Of a DNA stretch of 64,000 nucleotides, positions 17,861 to 26,201 are shown one piece after another. The notes below the pieces were generated by a model. The model was not told where the DNA came from, searched no databases, and worked only from the letters and a program-made list of their open reading frames with translations. Position 1 is the stretch's first letter, and every line of letters begins with the position of its first letter. Source of the stretch: Microbacterium oxydans (GTDB lineage: Bacteria; Actinomycetota; Actinomycetes; Actinomycetales; Microbacteriaceae); NCBI RefSeq assembly GCF_000956525.1, contig NZ_JYIW01000024.1:248001-312000 (forward strand), in the 5' to 3' direction. Position numbers and translations under genes: made by a program.

Positions 17861-18904
17861 ATGCTTGAGGATGCGCCTCGCGTTCTCGTCGTCGATGACG
17901 ACCCGGACGTCGCCCTGCTCGTGAAGACCGTGCTCGAGAGGCGCGCGGGCTGCGTCGTCGACCTCGCTGCCGACGGTCGAGCCGCGATCGACCTCGTCGC
18001 CACGGTCCGGCCCGATGTCGTGGTCACCGACATCGAGATGCCGGGCATCAGCGGACTCGAGCTGCTCGAGGAGCTGCGACGGATCATCCCTGGGGTGCCG
18101 GTCGTCGTCATGACCGCGCACGTCTCGGTCGACTACGCGGTCTCGGCGCTCCGCGCGCAGGCCGACGAGTTCCTCACGAAACCCCTCGACAACGTCCGAC
18201 TGGTCGAGACGGTCACCCGTCTCGTCGAGGAAGGCCGTCGGCGTCGCGAGTCCAACCGACCGAAGAACGTCGTGCTCGCGATCGGCGCGCACCCCGACGA
18301 CGTCGAGATCGGCGTCGGCGGACTGCTCGCAGCGCACGCCCAGGCCGGCGACGAGCTGACGATCCTCACGCTGTCGCGCGGCGCCCGCGGCGGAGACGCC
18401 GAGAGCCGCCAGAACGAGTCGCTCGCATCGGCCGAGATCCTCGGCGCCCGCCTGTTCCTGAAGGACCTCGTCGACACCGAGATCTCGGGTGGCGGCGGCA
18501 CCGTGCGCCTGATCGAGGAGGTCGTGCGCGAGATCCAGCCGACCATCGTCTACACGCACTCGCAGAACGACCGGCACCAGGACCATCGCGCGGTGAGCGA
18601 GGCGACGATCGTCGCCACCCGACGGGTCGGCACGGTCGCCTGCTACCAGAGCCCATCGTCGACGATCGACTTCCGACCCACCCGCTTCGTGCGCATCGAC
18701 CAGTACCTCGAGCAGAAGCAACGGCTGCTGGCGTGCTTCCAGTCGCAGACCGCGAGCCGCGACTACCTCGAACCTGATTTCGTGAGCGCGACGGCGCGCT
18801 ACTGGTCGCGTTTCGGCGGTGGACTCGCGGTCGAGCCGCTGGAAGTGGTGCGTGAGACGGCCGAGTTCGTCGGTGCACATGAATTGACGAGGCGGGAGAG
18901 CTGA
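17861..18904 (+). CDS. Response-regulator receiver fused to PIG-L (LmbE-like) deacetylase
   Basis: 347 aa in two domains. Residues 5-125 are a receiver domain: acidic pocket DDD12-14, phospho-acceptor Asp57 in VVVTDIEMPGISG, Thr85 and Lys107 in FLTKPL. Residues ~135-300 are a PIG-L/LmbE zinc hydrolase: AHPDDVEIGVGG with His144, Asp146, Asp147 and the second metal motif His239-Gln-Asp-His242. PIG-L enzymes remove acetyl from N-acetylglucosaminyl groups. Phosphorylation could therefore directly gate a deacetylase rather than DNA binding; no DNA-binding domain is present. First gene of a seven-gene cassette, with a good ribosome-binding site; its stop touches the next ATG (TGATG). Confidence 0.85.
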   Translation: MLEDAPRVLVVDDDPDVALLVKTVLERRAGCVVDLAADGRAAIDLVATVRPDVVVTDIEMPGISGLELLEELRRIIPGVPVVVMTAHVSVDYAVSALRAQADEFLTKPLDNVRLVETVTRLVEEGRRRRESNRPKNVVLAIGAHPDDVEIGVGGLLAAHAQAGDELTILTLSRGARGGDAESRQNESLASAEILGARLFLKDLVDTEISGGGGTVRLIEEVVREIQPTIVYTHSQNDRHQDHRAVSEATIVATRRVGTVACYQSPSSTIDFRPTRFVRIDQYLEQKQRLLACFQSQTASRDYLEPDFVSATARYWSRFGGGLAVEPLEVVRETAEFVGAHELTRRES

Positions 18905-19893
18905 TGACCAAGCGCGTACTGGTGACCGGAGCCGGGGGACCGGCCGGCGTCGCCGTGATCCGATCGCTGCTCCGACGCTCCGACCTGACGGTGTTCGCAG
19001 CGGACATGGACGGCTGGGCGAGCGGCATCTACCTGGTGCCAGCCGACCAGCGTCGCCTCGTGCCGCCCGGACGCGACGAGGACTTTGTGCCGGCGCTCGC
19101 TCGGCTCGTGCAGGAGGATTCGCTCGATCTCGTGATCTCGACGGTCGACGTCGAGCTCGTCGCGCTCGCGAGTCGCCGCGACGAGCTCGCTCCGGCGGTC
19201 CTCGCGGCGCCGTCCGCGGAGACGCTCCACGCCGCGCTCGACAAGCTCACGCTGGCAGAACGTTGCGAGCCGACCGGCTATGCGCCGCGCACGGTGCTCG
19301 CTGGGCCCGACGCCGAGGCAGTGGACTGGGAGTTCCCGGTCTTCGCGAAGCCGCGTCAGGGCGCGGGCAGTCGCGGCATCAGGCTCGTGCCTGATCGCGC
19401 TGCTCTCGTGTCGCTGCCCACGGATGAGGGCCTCATCGTGCAGGACTTCCTGCCCGGCGAGGAGTACTCGGTCGACGTGATCGCCGACGCGCAGGGCAAC
19501 GTCGTCGCGGCGGTGCCGCGCACACGTGCCCGCGTGGACTCCGGTGTCGCGATCGCCGGACGGACGGTGCGCGACCCAGAGCTCGAGCGCACCGCGGCAT
19601 CCCTCGCACAGGCGATCGGTCTGGTCGGCGTCGCCAACGTGCAGCTGCGCCGCGACCGCTCCGGCCGTGCCGTGCTGCTCGAGATCAACCCTCGCTTCCC
19701 CGGAGCGCTCCCGCTGACCATCGCGGCGGGCGTCGACATCCCATCGCTGGTGGTCGACCTGTTCCTCGGGCACGAGCTTCCCGCCAAGATCCCGTTCCGC
19801 GAAGTCGCCTCGGTGCGCTTCCTGGAAGACGTGATCGTCGAGGTCGAGGACATCCTGGTCTCCGAGCATGCGGGGCATCAGGAGGAGTCGTGA
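18904..19893 (+). CDS. ATP-grasp ligase, carbamoyl-phosphate-synthase-like
   Basis: Predicted ATP-dependent carboxylate-amine ligase, substrate unknown. 329 aa. The N-terminus VLVTGAGGPAGVAVIRSLLR is a Rossmann-like preATP-grasp domain. The ATP-grasp core has FPVFAKPRQGAGSRGI with the phosphate-binding glycine loop, GLIVQDFLPGEEYSVDVI, and the Mg-binding LLEINPRFPG near residues 262-271. It overlaps the previous stop by 1 nt and the next start by 4 nt, so it is obligately co-expressed. Such enzymes add amino acids or acids to sugars, peptides or cofactors. No amino-group acceptor can be deduced. Confidence 0.8.
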   Translation: MTKRVLVTGAGGPAGVAVIRSLLRRSDLTVFAADMDGWASGIYLVPADQRRLVPPGRDEDFVPALARLVQEDSLDLVISTVDVELVALASRRDELAPAVLAAPSAETLHAALDKLTLAERCEPTGYAPRTVLAGPDAEAVDWEFPVFAKPRQGAGSRGIRLVPDRAALVSLPTDEGLIVQDFLPGEEYSVDVIADAQGNVVAAVPRTRARVDSGVAIAGRTVRDPELERTAASLAQAIGLVGVANVQLRRDRSGRAVLLEINPRFPGALPLTIAAGVDIPSLVVDLFLGHELPAKIPFREVASVRFLEDVIVEVEDILVSEHAGHQEES

Positions 19894-20603
19894 GTCCGGC
19901 GATCCTCCACGGCGATCACCACGTCCACTCGACCTTCTCCGACGACGCCGTCTCGACCCTCGCTGAGAACGTCGCAGCAGCATCGTCCATCGGCCTCACC
20001 ACGCTGCGACTGGTCGACCACGTTCGACAGAGCACCACGTGGGTGCCCGAATACCTGACCGCGGTGCGCGAACTCGAGATCCCCGATGGACTCACCGTGC
20101 TCACGGGCGTCGAGGCGAAGATCCTCACGGCGGCGGGTGACCTCGACATCCCGGTGCTGCCGGCAGGTATCGACCGCATCCTGATCGCCGACCACCAGTT
20201 CCCCGGTGTCGACGGACCGCTCGGGCCGACCGCGGTGCGCGAGCGTATCGCTGCCGGCTGGGCGAAGGACGACGTCCTGGACCAGCTCGTCGATGCGCTG
20301 ATCGCCTCGATGCAGCGTCATCCGGGCAACCAGCTGGCGCACTGCTTCTCGATCCTCCCGAAGATCGGCCTCTCCGAGGGCGAGCTCGGCGCTGAGCGGG
20401 TCGACGCCTGGGCGCGAGCCACCGCGGCATCCGACACCCTCGTCGAGGTCAACGAGAAGTGGGCGTGCCCCGAACCGCGCACGCTCCACGCGCTCCTGGC
20501 AGCCGGCGCCGAGCTCGTCGCCTCCACCGACAGCCACGTCGCGTCCGATGTGGGCCGCTACGACCGGGTCGCGGGGCTGCTCGCCGACGCGGGAGCAGCG
20601 TGA
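19890..20603 (+). CDS. PHP-domain metal-dependent hydrolase
   Basis: Predicted phosphoesterase of the polymerase-and-histidinol-phosphatase superfamily. 237 aa. The metal cluster begins with HGDHHVHSTFSDDA (His11-x-His13), continues with VDHVR, GVEAKI and DHQFPG, and ends with STDSHVASDVGRYD. The architecture resembles histidinol-phosphatase-type PHP proteins, but there is no histidine biosynthesis context, so a sugar-phosphate or cyclic phosphate substrate is as likely. GTG start overlapping the ATP-grasp stop; the stop overlaps the next start. Confidence 0.78.
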   Translation: MSPAILHGDHHVHSTFSDDAVSTLAENVAAASSIGLTTLRLVDHVRQSTTWVPEYLTAVRELEIPDGLTVLTGVEAKILTAAGDLDIPVLPAGIDRILIADHQFPGVDGPLGPTAVRERIAAGWAKDDVLDQLVDALIASMQRHPGNQLAHCFSILPKIGLSEGELGAERVDAWARATAASDTLVEVNEKWACPEPRTLHALLAAGAELVASTDSHVASDVGRYDRVAGLLADAGAA

Positions 20604-22090
20604 TGACGGACCTCACCTGGCTGCAGACGACCTTCGTCGTCTTCCTCCTGATCTGCGTCTTCGTCGGCACGCTCCCGGTGATCAACACCGGACTGCAGTT
20701 CCTGTCGTTGCCGCTGCACGCCTTCCGCAACCACTACGGGAAGGCCGCGCCGTATCATCCGAACGTCGCCGTCCTGATCCCCTCGTGGAACGAGGGCATG
20801 GTGATCGGACCGGCGATCGAGCGACTGCTGCAGCTCGAGTATCCCGCCGAGCGGCTGCGCATCTTCGTCGTCGACGACGCCTCGACCGACGACACCCCTG
20901 AACTCCTCGCAGCGAAGATGGCGGCCTATCCCGGTCGCGTGCACCACCTCCGGCGCGAGGTCGGTGGGCAGGGCAAGGCGCACACCCTCAACCACGGTCT
21001 CGACATCGTGCTCGCAGACGAGTGGACCGAAGCCGTGCTCATCATGGACGCCGATGTGATCTTCGCGCGCGACTCGCTGCGCAAGCTCAGCAGGCATCTC
21101 GCCGACGAGAAGGTCGGCGCGGTCACGGCATACATCGCCGAGGGCAGCAGGGACCGCAACTACCTGACCCGCTTCATCGCGATCGAATACGTGATCGGAC
21201 AGCTCTCCGCGCGCCGCGCGCAGAACGTGGCAGGTGCGATCGCCTGCCTCGCCGGCGGCGCGCAGCTGCACTCGCGGGCGAACCTCGAAGCGATCGGCGG
21301 GCGCATCCCCACCGGCACCCTCGCCGAGGACACCATGACCACCTTCGAAGGGCAGCTCAAGGGCCGCCGCATGGTGTTCGAGCCGCACGCGGTCGTGATG
21401 GCCGAGGAGCCGCGCACGATCGACAGTCTGTGGAAGCAGCGCCTTCGCTGGGCTCGCGGCAACGTGCAGCTCACCTCGATCTACCGCAAGCTCTGGTTCC
21501 GCCCGAGCCGCACCCACAACCTCGGCAGCTTCGCGTTCGGACTCGCCTGGTTCACGATCCTGCTGCTGCCGGCGTTCATGCTGCTCGCCGCCGCTGCGAT
21601 GCTGACCCTCCTCGTGCTGCACAGCGACATCGCGGAGTTCGTCTTCCGATTCATGTGGATCTCGGCAGCCTGCGTCTACCTGTTCTCGATGCTGTACGCC
21701 GTGCAGCTGGACGGGCGGATCGGACGCCAATCGTGGCGCGAGGCGCTCATGTTCCCCGGGCTCGGGGCGCTGATCCTGATGGCCATCGCGCTGTTCCCGT
21801 GGCTCTTCGAAGCCGGTCTCACCCAGCTCGGTCTGGGGCTCACCGATGAGTCCCGCTTCACCTGGGCCGTGATCTTCTACCTCTGGGGCCCGATCTCGAT
21901 GCTCGGCATCTGGCTCGCGCGGGCCGTGGAGCCGCTGCCCGGCGGACGGTTCTTCGCCGGACTGCTGCTCTACATCTGCGGGTACGGTTCGCTGTTGTGC
22001 GCGATCACCGTCGATTCGTACATCAAGGAGTGGCGTCGCGCCGACGCCTCATGGATCAAGACCGAGAAGATCGGACGGGTCGACTCATGA
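20603..22090 (+). CDS. Processive GT2 membrane glycosyltransferase
   Basis: Membrane polysaccharide-type glycosyltransferase. 495 aa: one N-terminal TM (~residues 8-30), a cytoplasmic GT2 domain, and about five C-terminal TMs from ~residue 305. Catalytic features in order: VVDDASTDDT, the MDADV DxD motif, LAEDTMTT (catalytic acid), and QRLRW (residues 279-283), the QxxRW motif of processive synthases such as poly-N-acetylglucosamine, hyaluronan and cellulose synthases. The ATG at 20603 overlaps the PHP stop (TGATG); GTG 20600 is an alternative. The neighbouring PIG-L deacetylase favours an N-acetylhexosamine polymer, which is inference. Confidence 0.85.
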   Translation: MTDLTWLQTTFVVFLLICVFVGTLPVINTGLQFLSLPLHAFRNHYGKAAPYHPNVAVLIPSWNEGMVIGPAIERLLQLEYPAERLRIFVVDDASTDDTPELLAAKMAAYPGRVHHLRREVGGQGKAHTLNHGLDIVLADEWTEAVLIMDADVIFARDSLRKLSRHLADEKVGAVTAYIAEGSRDRNYLTRFIAIEYVIGQLSARRAQNVAGAIACLAGGAQLHSRANLEAIGGRIPTGTLAEDTMTTFEGQLKGRRMVFEPHAVVMAEEPRTIDSLWKQRLRWARGNVQLTSIYRKLWFRPSRTHNLGSFAFGLAWFTILLLPAFMLLAAAAMLTLLVLHSDIAEFVFRFMWISAACVYLFSMLYAVQLDGRIGRQSWREALMFPGLGALILMAIALFPWLFEAGLTQLGLGLTDESRFTWAVIFYLWGPISMLGIWLARAVEPLPGGRFFAGLLLYICGYGSLLCAITVDSYIKEWRRADASWIKTEKIGRVDS

Positions 22091-22233
22091 CCGAGACACC
22101 TTCGCAGGAGGATCCCGAGGTCGAGGAGATCGCCGCCGACCTGCGCCGCGAACGGCTCCTCGTCACGCAGGCGCTCGTCGCAGCAGGGGTCGTCGTGGTG
22201 ATCGTGATCGTGCGAGAGCTGTTCCTGCGGTGA
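22087..22233 (+). CDS. 48-residue single-pass membrane peptide
   Basis: Unknown function. An acidic N-terminus (EDPEVEEIAADLRRER) is followed by one TM helix of about 20 residues (ALVAAGVVVVIVIV) and a short RELFLR end. It overlaps the glycosyltransferase stop (ATGA) and the next GTG by 4 nt, which argues strongly that it is a real translated gene. Its place behind a GT2 synthase recalls the small accessory membrane subunits PgaD/IcaD, though no sequence similarity is evident. Confidence 0.7.
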   Translation: MTETPSQEDPEVEEIAADLRRERLLVTQALVAAGVVVVIVIVRELFLR

Positions 22234-22574
22234 CCCGTCCGCTCGCTCTCGTGGTCGAGGACAGCGCCGATCAGACGGCACTCCTGCGTCGCTACCTCGA
22301 TCGGGAGGGATTCGACGTGTTCGTGGCACCGGATGCCGAGACCGCGATCGCTGCGTTCCCCGGCATCGATCCTGCGGTGGCCGTGCTCGACCTCCTGCTG
22401 CCGGGCATCTCAGGACAGGAGTGCGCGCGCCTCGTCCGCGAGCGCTTCCCCGACTGCTTCCTGGTGATCAGCTCCGTGCTCGATGCCGCAGAGTATCCGC
22501 CGGCCGACGCCGCGCTTCCCAAGCCCATCATCGGCGCGGACATGCACGAGATCCTCGGACGCGTGCAGCGATGA
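22230..22574 (+). CDS. Single-domain response regulator
   Basis: 114-aa receiver domain without an output domain. Acidic pair Glu10-Asp11, phospho-acceptor Asp54 in VLDLLLPGISG, Ser at the switch position in VISSVLD, and the conserved Lys in ALPKPI. It probably relays phosphate or acts by protein contact. GTG start overlapping the small membrane gene; the stop overlaps the kinase ATG (ATGA). Likely phosphorylated by the adjacent kinase and possibly sharing phosphate with the receiver of the deacetylase fusion. Confidence 0.85.
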   Translation: MTRPLALVVEDSADQTALLRRYLDREGFDVFVAPDAETAIAAFPGIDPAVAVLDLLLPGISGQECARLVRERFPDCFLVISSVLDAAEYPPADAALPKPIIGADMHEILGRVQR

Positions 22575-24364
22575 ACGCCGCCACACCGCTCGACCGCGCC
22601 GAGCACGGCTGGTACCGCCTGTTCGACAACCCGAGTCCGCTGCTGAAGCAGGCCCCCACCACGATCGCGATCGTCACCGCGGCGCTCGTGGCCTGGCTCA
22701 ACCCCGAACTGCCCTTCACCAACGGGTTCTCTGCGCTCGCCGGCCTGGCCCTCGTGCTCGGTGCGACCGTGCAGGCGGCGGCGCTCAGCATGCTGCGGGT
22801 GTACGACGGCTGGATCGTGCTCATCATCCCGATGATCGACATCCTCGGGCTCGGGCTGTTCCGCGCAGGGACCGGCGGAGCGACATCGATCTTCGGCTCG
22901 CTCGTCCTGCTCCCGGTCGTCTGGATCGCGGCGGCTCCCGGCATCCGCTATGTCTTCGCCGTCGGCGGGCTCACATCGGTCGCACTGCTGATGCCGTACT
23001 TCGCGAGCCCGCCGGACACCCCGGTCGAATGGCTGCGAGGCGTGGTCGGACCGCTCGTGTTCTCAGCGATGGCTGCCGTGGTCAACGAGCTCTCGCGGCA
23101 GCAGCGCGTGCGAGCGGAGCAGGCAGAGCGACTCGTCGCGGCGCGGACGGAGGCGCTCTCCGACAACGTCGCGATGATCGTGCAACTGCGCGAGAAGGAG
23201 AACCAGTACCGAGCCCTCGTCGAGTCGTACGAGGGACTCTGGTCGTCGATCACGGCGCAGGCTGTGATCGCGACCGATCACAGCGGGTGGATCACGGCGT
23301 GGAACCCGGGTGCGGAACGCCTGCTCGGCCTGACCTACGCAGAAGCGACTGAGCACGTCCGTGTCGATCGGTTCTTCTCGGCATCGTCGCTGACCGAACT
23401 GGCGAGCGACTGCACGGTCGGTCAGCGAGACGACGAGGCGAGCGACCTCCCTGCTGGGCTGCGGGCGCTGTTCGCCGGTGCGGACGATGAGCAGAGCGTC
23501 GAGAGCGATGTCGCCGTCGTGACGGCAGCCGGGACCGCGGTTCCGGCTCGCGTGACGGTGAACCCGTACAAGGACGGTGAGGGCACGCAGCAGGGATATC
23601 TGCTCGTCGTCACGGACGAGAGCAGGGCCGTCGAGGTCGCCCGCATGAAGGACGAGTTCGTCGGCATGATCTCGCACGAGCTGCGGACGCCGCTGAGCGC
23701 GATCATCGGCTTCCTCGACCTGCTCAAGAACGACCCCGGTCAGCCCCTGACCGAGGATCAGCAGGAGTTCGTCGGCATCATCGAGCGCAACGCGCAGCGT
23801 CTGCTCAATCTCGTGGGCGACCTGCTGTTCACCGCACAGGTCGAATCGGGGCGGTTCCCGCTCGACCGCGCGGACGGCGACATCGCCGAGATCGTTCGCT
23901 CCGCCGTCACCTCGGCCGGGCCGCACGCGGTGCGCGAGGGGATCACGCTCACGGCGGATGTGCCGGATGGCCCGCTGCGGCTGCTCATCGACGCCGGTCG
24001 CATCGGGCAGGCCGTCGACAACCTGCTGTCCAATGCGATCAAGTTCACGCCACCCGGCGGCAGCGTCGTGGCCCGCATCCGCCTGGTCGACAGCGGGGTC
24101 GAGCTCTCGGTGCGGGACACCGGCGTCGGCATCCCGGCCGACGAGCAGGGGATGCTGTTCACCCGGTTCTTCCGTGCATCGACCGCGACGCAGAATGCCG
24201 TCCCCGGCGTCGGGCTCGGGCTCACGATCACGCGGGCGATCGTGATCGCGCACGGCGGGACGATGGGCATGTCGAGCGAGGTGGGCGTCGGGACGGAGTT
24301 CCGGTTCACGCTGCCCTCGGCACCGCGCACCGAGGTGCTGAACACGCTCAGCCTGACGAAGTGA
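22571..24364 (+). CDS. Membrane PAS-domain sensor histidine kinase
   Basis: 597 aa. Residues ~24-175 contain about six TM segments and little outer loop, so it probably senses a membrane or membrane-soluble signal. A short coiled coil (~residues 175-215) leads to a PAS domain (AVIATDHSGWITAWNPGAE). HisKA has EFVGMISHELRTPLSAI with phospho-acceptor His369. The ATPase domain has the N box NLLSNAIKFTPPGG, DTGVGIPADEQ and GVGLGLTITRAIV. The ATG at 22571 (residue-level agreement with ATGA overlap) is preferred over the longer frame upstream. Last gene of the cassette; no terminator-like hairpin directly after it. Confidence 0.88.
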   Translation: MNAATPLDRAEHGWYRLFDNPSPLLKQAPTTIAIVTAALVAWLNPELPFTNGFSALAGLALVLGATVQAAALSMLRVYDGWIVLIIPMIDILGLGLFRAGTGGATSIFGSLVLLPVVWIAAAPGIRYVFAVGGLTSVALLMPYFASPPDTPVEWLRGVVGPLVFSAMAAVVNELSRQQRVRAEQAERLVAARTEALSDNVAMIVQLREKENQYRALVESYEGLWSSITAQAVIATDHSGWITAWNPGAERLLGLTYAEATEHVRVDRFFSASSLTELASDCTVGQRDDEASDLPAGLRALFAGADDEQSVESDVAVVTAAGTAVPARVTVNPYKDGEGTQQGYLLVVTDESRAVEVARMKDEFVGMISHELRTPLSAIIGFLDLLKNDPGQPLTEDQQEFVGIIERNAQRLLNLVGDLLFTAQVESGRFPLDRADGDIAEIVRSAVTSAGPHAVREGITLTADVPDGPLRLLIDAGRIGQAVDNLLSNAIKFTPPGGSVVARIRLVDSGVELSVRDTGVGIPADEQGMLFTRFFRASTATQNAVPGVGLGLTITRAIVIAHGGTMGMSSEVGVGTEFRFTLPSAPRTEVLNTLSLTK

Positions 24365-24387
24365 GCCGCGACGTGCCGGACACCGCT

Positions 24388-24421
24388 CGCGACTGATAGC
24401 CTGGTCGGCTCGCCAGTCGCG
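24388..24421. promoter_or_regulatory. Inverted repeat around a -10 element, ABC-F upstream region
   Basis: CGCGACTG (24388-24395) and CAGTCGCG (24414-24421) flank TAGCCT (24397-24402), a likely -10 for the ABC-F gene whose GTG is at 24444. An operator or leader hairpin is possible. Confidence 0.4.
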
Positions 24422-24443
24422 GGCGGAAGGACGGCCTCGCACT

Positions 24444-26132
24444 GTGGGCTACATCGATGTCTCCGGCGTCTCGCTGACGCTGCCCGACGGCAGACCGCTG
24501 CTCGACGACGTGACGTTCCGCGTCGGTCAGGGGTCGACCAGCGCGCTGATCGGCCCGAACGGGGCGGGCAAGACGACCCTGCTGCGGATCATCCGCGGCG
24601 ACCAGGCCGTGGACGACGGCGTCGTGACGATCGACGGCGGCCTCGGCGTCATGGACCAGTTCGTCGGTCACGGCGAGCCCGGTGAGACCGTGCACGAGCT
24701 CCTGGTCCGCGTCGCGCCTCGTCGTATCCGAGCCGCGGCGGAGGCGCTCGAGGCAGCCGAGAACGCGCTGATCGAGCGGGACGAGCACGAGACGCAGATG
24801 GCCTACGCCTCCGCGATCTCGGAGTATGCGGATGCCGGTGGCTACGAGCACGAGACGGTCTGGGACCAGTGCACGGTCTCGGCGCTCGGCCTGCCGTTCG
24901 AGCGGGCGCGCTACCGCGAGCTCACCACGCTGTCCGGCGGCGAGCAGAAACGGCTGGCGCTCGAAGCGCTGCTCCGCGGACCCGACCAGGTGCTGCTGCT
25001 CGACGAGCCGGACAACTACCTCGACGTTCCGGCGAAGCGCTGGCTCGAGGCGCAGCTGCGCGAGTCGGCGAAGACGGTGCTGCTCGTGTCGCACGACCGC
25101 GAGCTGCTCGCCCGCGCCGCCGACCGGCTGATCAGTCTCGAGCCAGGCGGCGCCGGATCGACCGCCTGGGTGCACGGCGGCGGTTTCGCCACCTACCACC
25201 AGGCTCGCAGCGATCGGATGGACCGCCTGGACGAGCTGCGGCGGCGGTGGGACGAGCAGCATGAGAAGCTGCGCATCCTCGTCGCGAACCTCAAGGTGAA
25301 GGCCTCGGCGAACGACGGCTTCGCCTCGCGCTACCAGGCCGCCCAGACGCGGCTGCGGAAGTTCGAGGAGGCTGGGCCGCCGGAGGAGCGCCCGCCGTCG
25401 CAGGAGTTCGACATGCGGTTGCGCGGCTCACGCACCGGCAAGCGCGCCGTGGTGGCGACCGGTCTCGAGCTGACCGGGCTCATGCGGCCATTCGACGCCG
25501 AGGTCTGGTACGGCGATCGTGTCGCGGTGCTCGGCTCGAACGGGTCGGGCAAATCGCACTTCCTCCGGCTGCTCGCACGCGGTGGCAGCGACCCGGATCC
25601 GACGCTCGGTCACCTGACGGCGGCGGGGGAGCAGGTCGGCGCCGTCGCGCACACCGGGCGCGCGGTGCTCGGGGCCCGTGTCGTTCCAGGGCTGTTCGCG
25701 CAGACGCATGCGCATCCGGAGTTCGTCGGTCGGACGCTCCTCGAGATCCTGCACCGGGGCGACGATCGGCGCAGCGGGATGCCGCGGGATGCCGCGAGCT
25801 CGGCGCTCGACCGGTACGGGCTGGTCCGTCAGGCGCAGCAGACGTTCGAGTCGCTGTCAGGAGGCCAGCAGGCCCGCTTCCAGGTGCTGCTGCTCGAGCT
25901 GTCGGGGGCGACGCTGCTGCTGCTCGACGAGCCGACGGACAACCTCGACCTGGAATCGGCCGAGGCGCTCGAACAGGCCCTCGCGCGCTTCGAGGGCACG
26001 GTGCTCGCGGTCACGCACGATCGCTGGTTCGCCCGGTCCTTCGACCGCTTCCTGGTGTTCGGCTCCGACGGCGACGTCTACGAATCGGGCGAGCCGATCT
26101 GGGACGAACGCCGCGTGGCTCGCGCGCGCTGA
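24444..26132 (+). CDS. ABC-F family ATPase
   Basis: Soluble twin-ATPase protein with no membrane domain, of the type that acts on the ribosome (translation factor or antibiotic protection). 562 aa. Domain 1: GPNGAGKTTLLRII, LSGGEQKRLALEAL, LLLDEPDNYLD. A charged linker rich in Arg (~residues 255-325) then Domain 2: LGSNGSGKSHFLRLL, LSGGQQARFQVLLL, LLLDEPTDNLDLES. The second Walker A is slightly unusual (GKSH). Domain 1 has DNYLD in place of TNHLD. GTG start, leader ~35 nt. Whether it is a housekeeping EttA-type or resistance protein cannot be decided here. Confidence 0.87.
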   Translation: MGYIDVSGVSLTLPDGRPLLDDVTFRVGQGSTSALIGPNGAGKTTLLRIIRGDQAVDDGVVTIDGGLGVMDQFVGHGEPGETVHELLVRVAPRRIRAAAEALEAAENALIERDEHETQMAYASAISEYADAGGYEHETVWDQCTVSALGLPFERARYRELTTLSGGEQKRLALEALLRGPDQVLLLDEPDNYLDVPAKRWLEAQLRESAKTVLLVSHDRELLARAADRLISLEPGGAGSTAWVHGGGFATYHQARSDRMDRLDELRRRWDEQHEKLRILVANLKVKASANDGFASRYQAAQTRLRKFEEAGPPEERPPSQEFDMRLRGSRTGKRAVVATGLELTGLMRPFDAEVWYGDRVAVLGSNGSGKSHFLRLLARGGSDPDPTLGHLTAAGEQVGAVAHTGRAVLGARVVPGLFAQTHAHPEFVGRTLLEILHRGDDRRSGMPRDAASSALDRYGLVRQAQQTFESLSGGQQARFQVLLLELSGATLLLLDEPTDNLDLESAEALEQALARFEGTVLAVTHDRWFARSFDRFLVFGSDGDVYESGEPIWDERRVARAR

Positions 26133-26143
26133 CGTCGATCGCG

Positions 26144-26201
26144 TGAGGGGTCACGGCGCGCCGTTCGCCGCGTGGCGGGCGCGGCGGGTTGTGACCCCTC
26201 A
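26144..26201. terminator. Inverted repeat between convergent genes
   Basis: TGAGGGGTCAC (26144-26154) and its complement GTGACCCCTCA (26191-26201) enclose a GC-rich centre. The right arm contains the stop codon of the minus-strand flavoenzyme, so it can serve both genes as a terminator. Confidence 0.6.

Noticed and set aside
18904-19893. Carbamoyl phosphate synthase large subunit
   Set aside because: It has a single ATP-grasp unit in 329 aa; CarB has two and about 1070 aa.
17861-24364. Anti-phage defence island
   Set aside because: No nuclease, toxin, NADase or nucleotide cyclase is present, and the GT2 and PIG-L genes fit envelope glycan work better.
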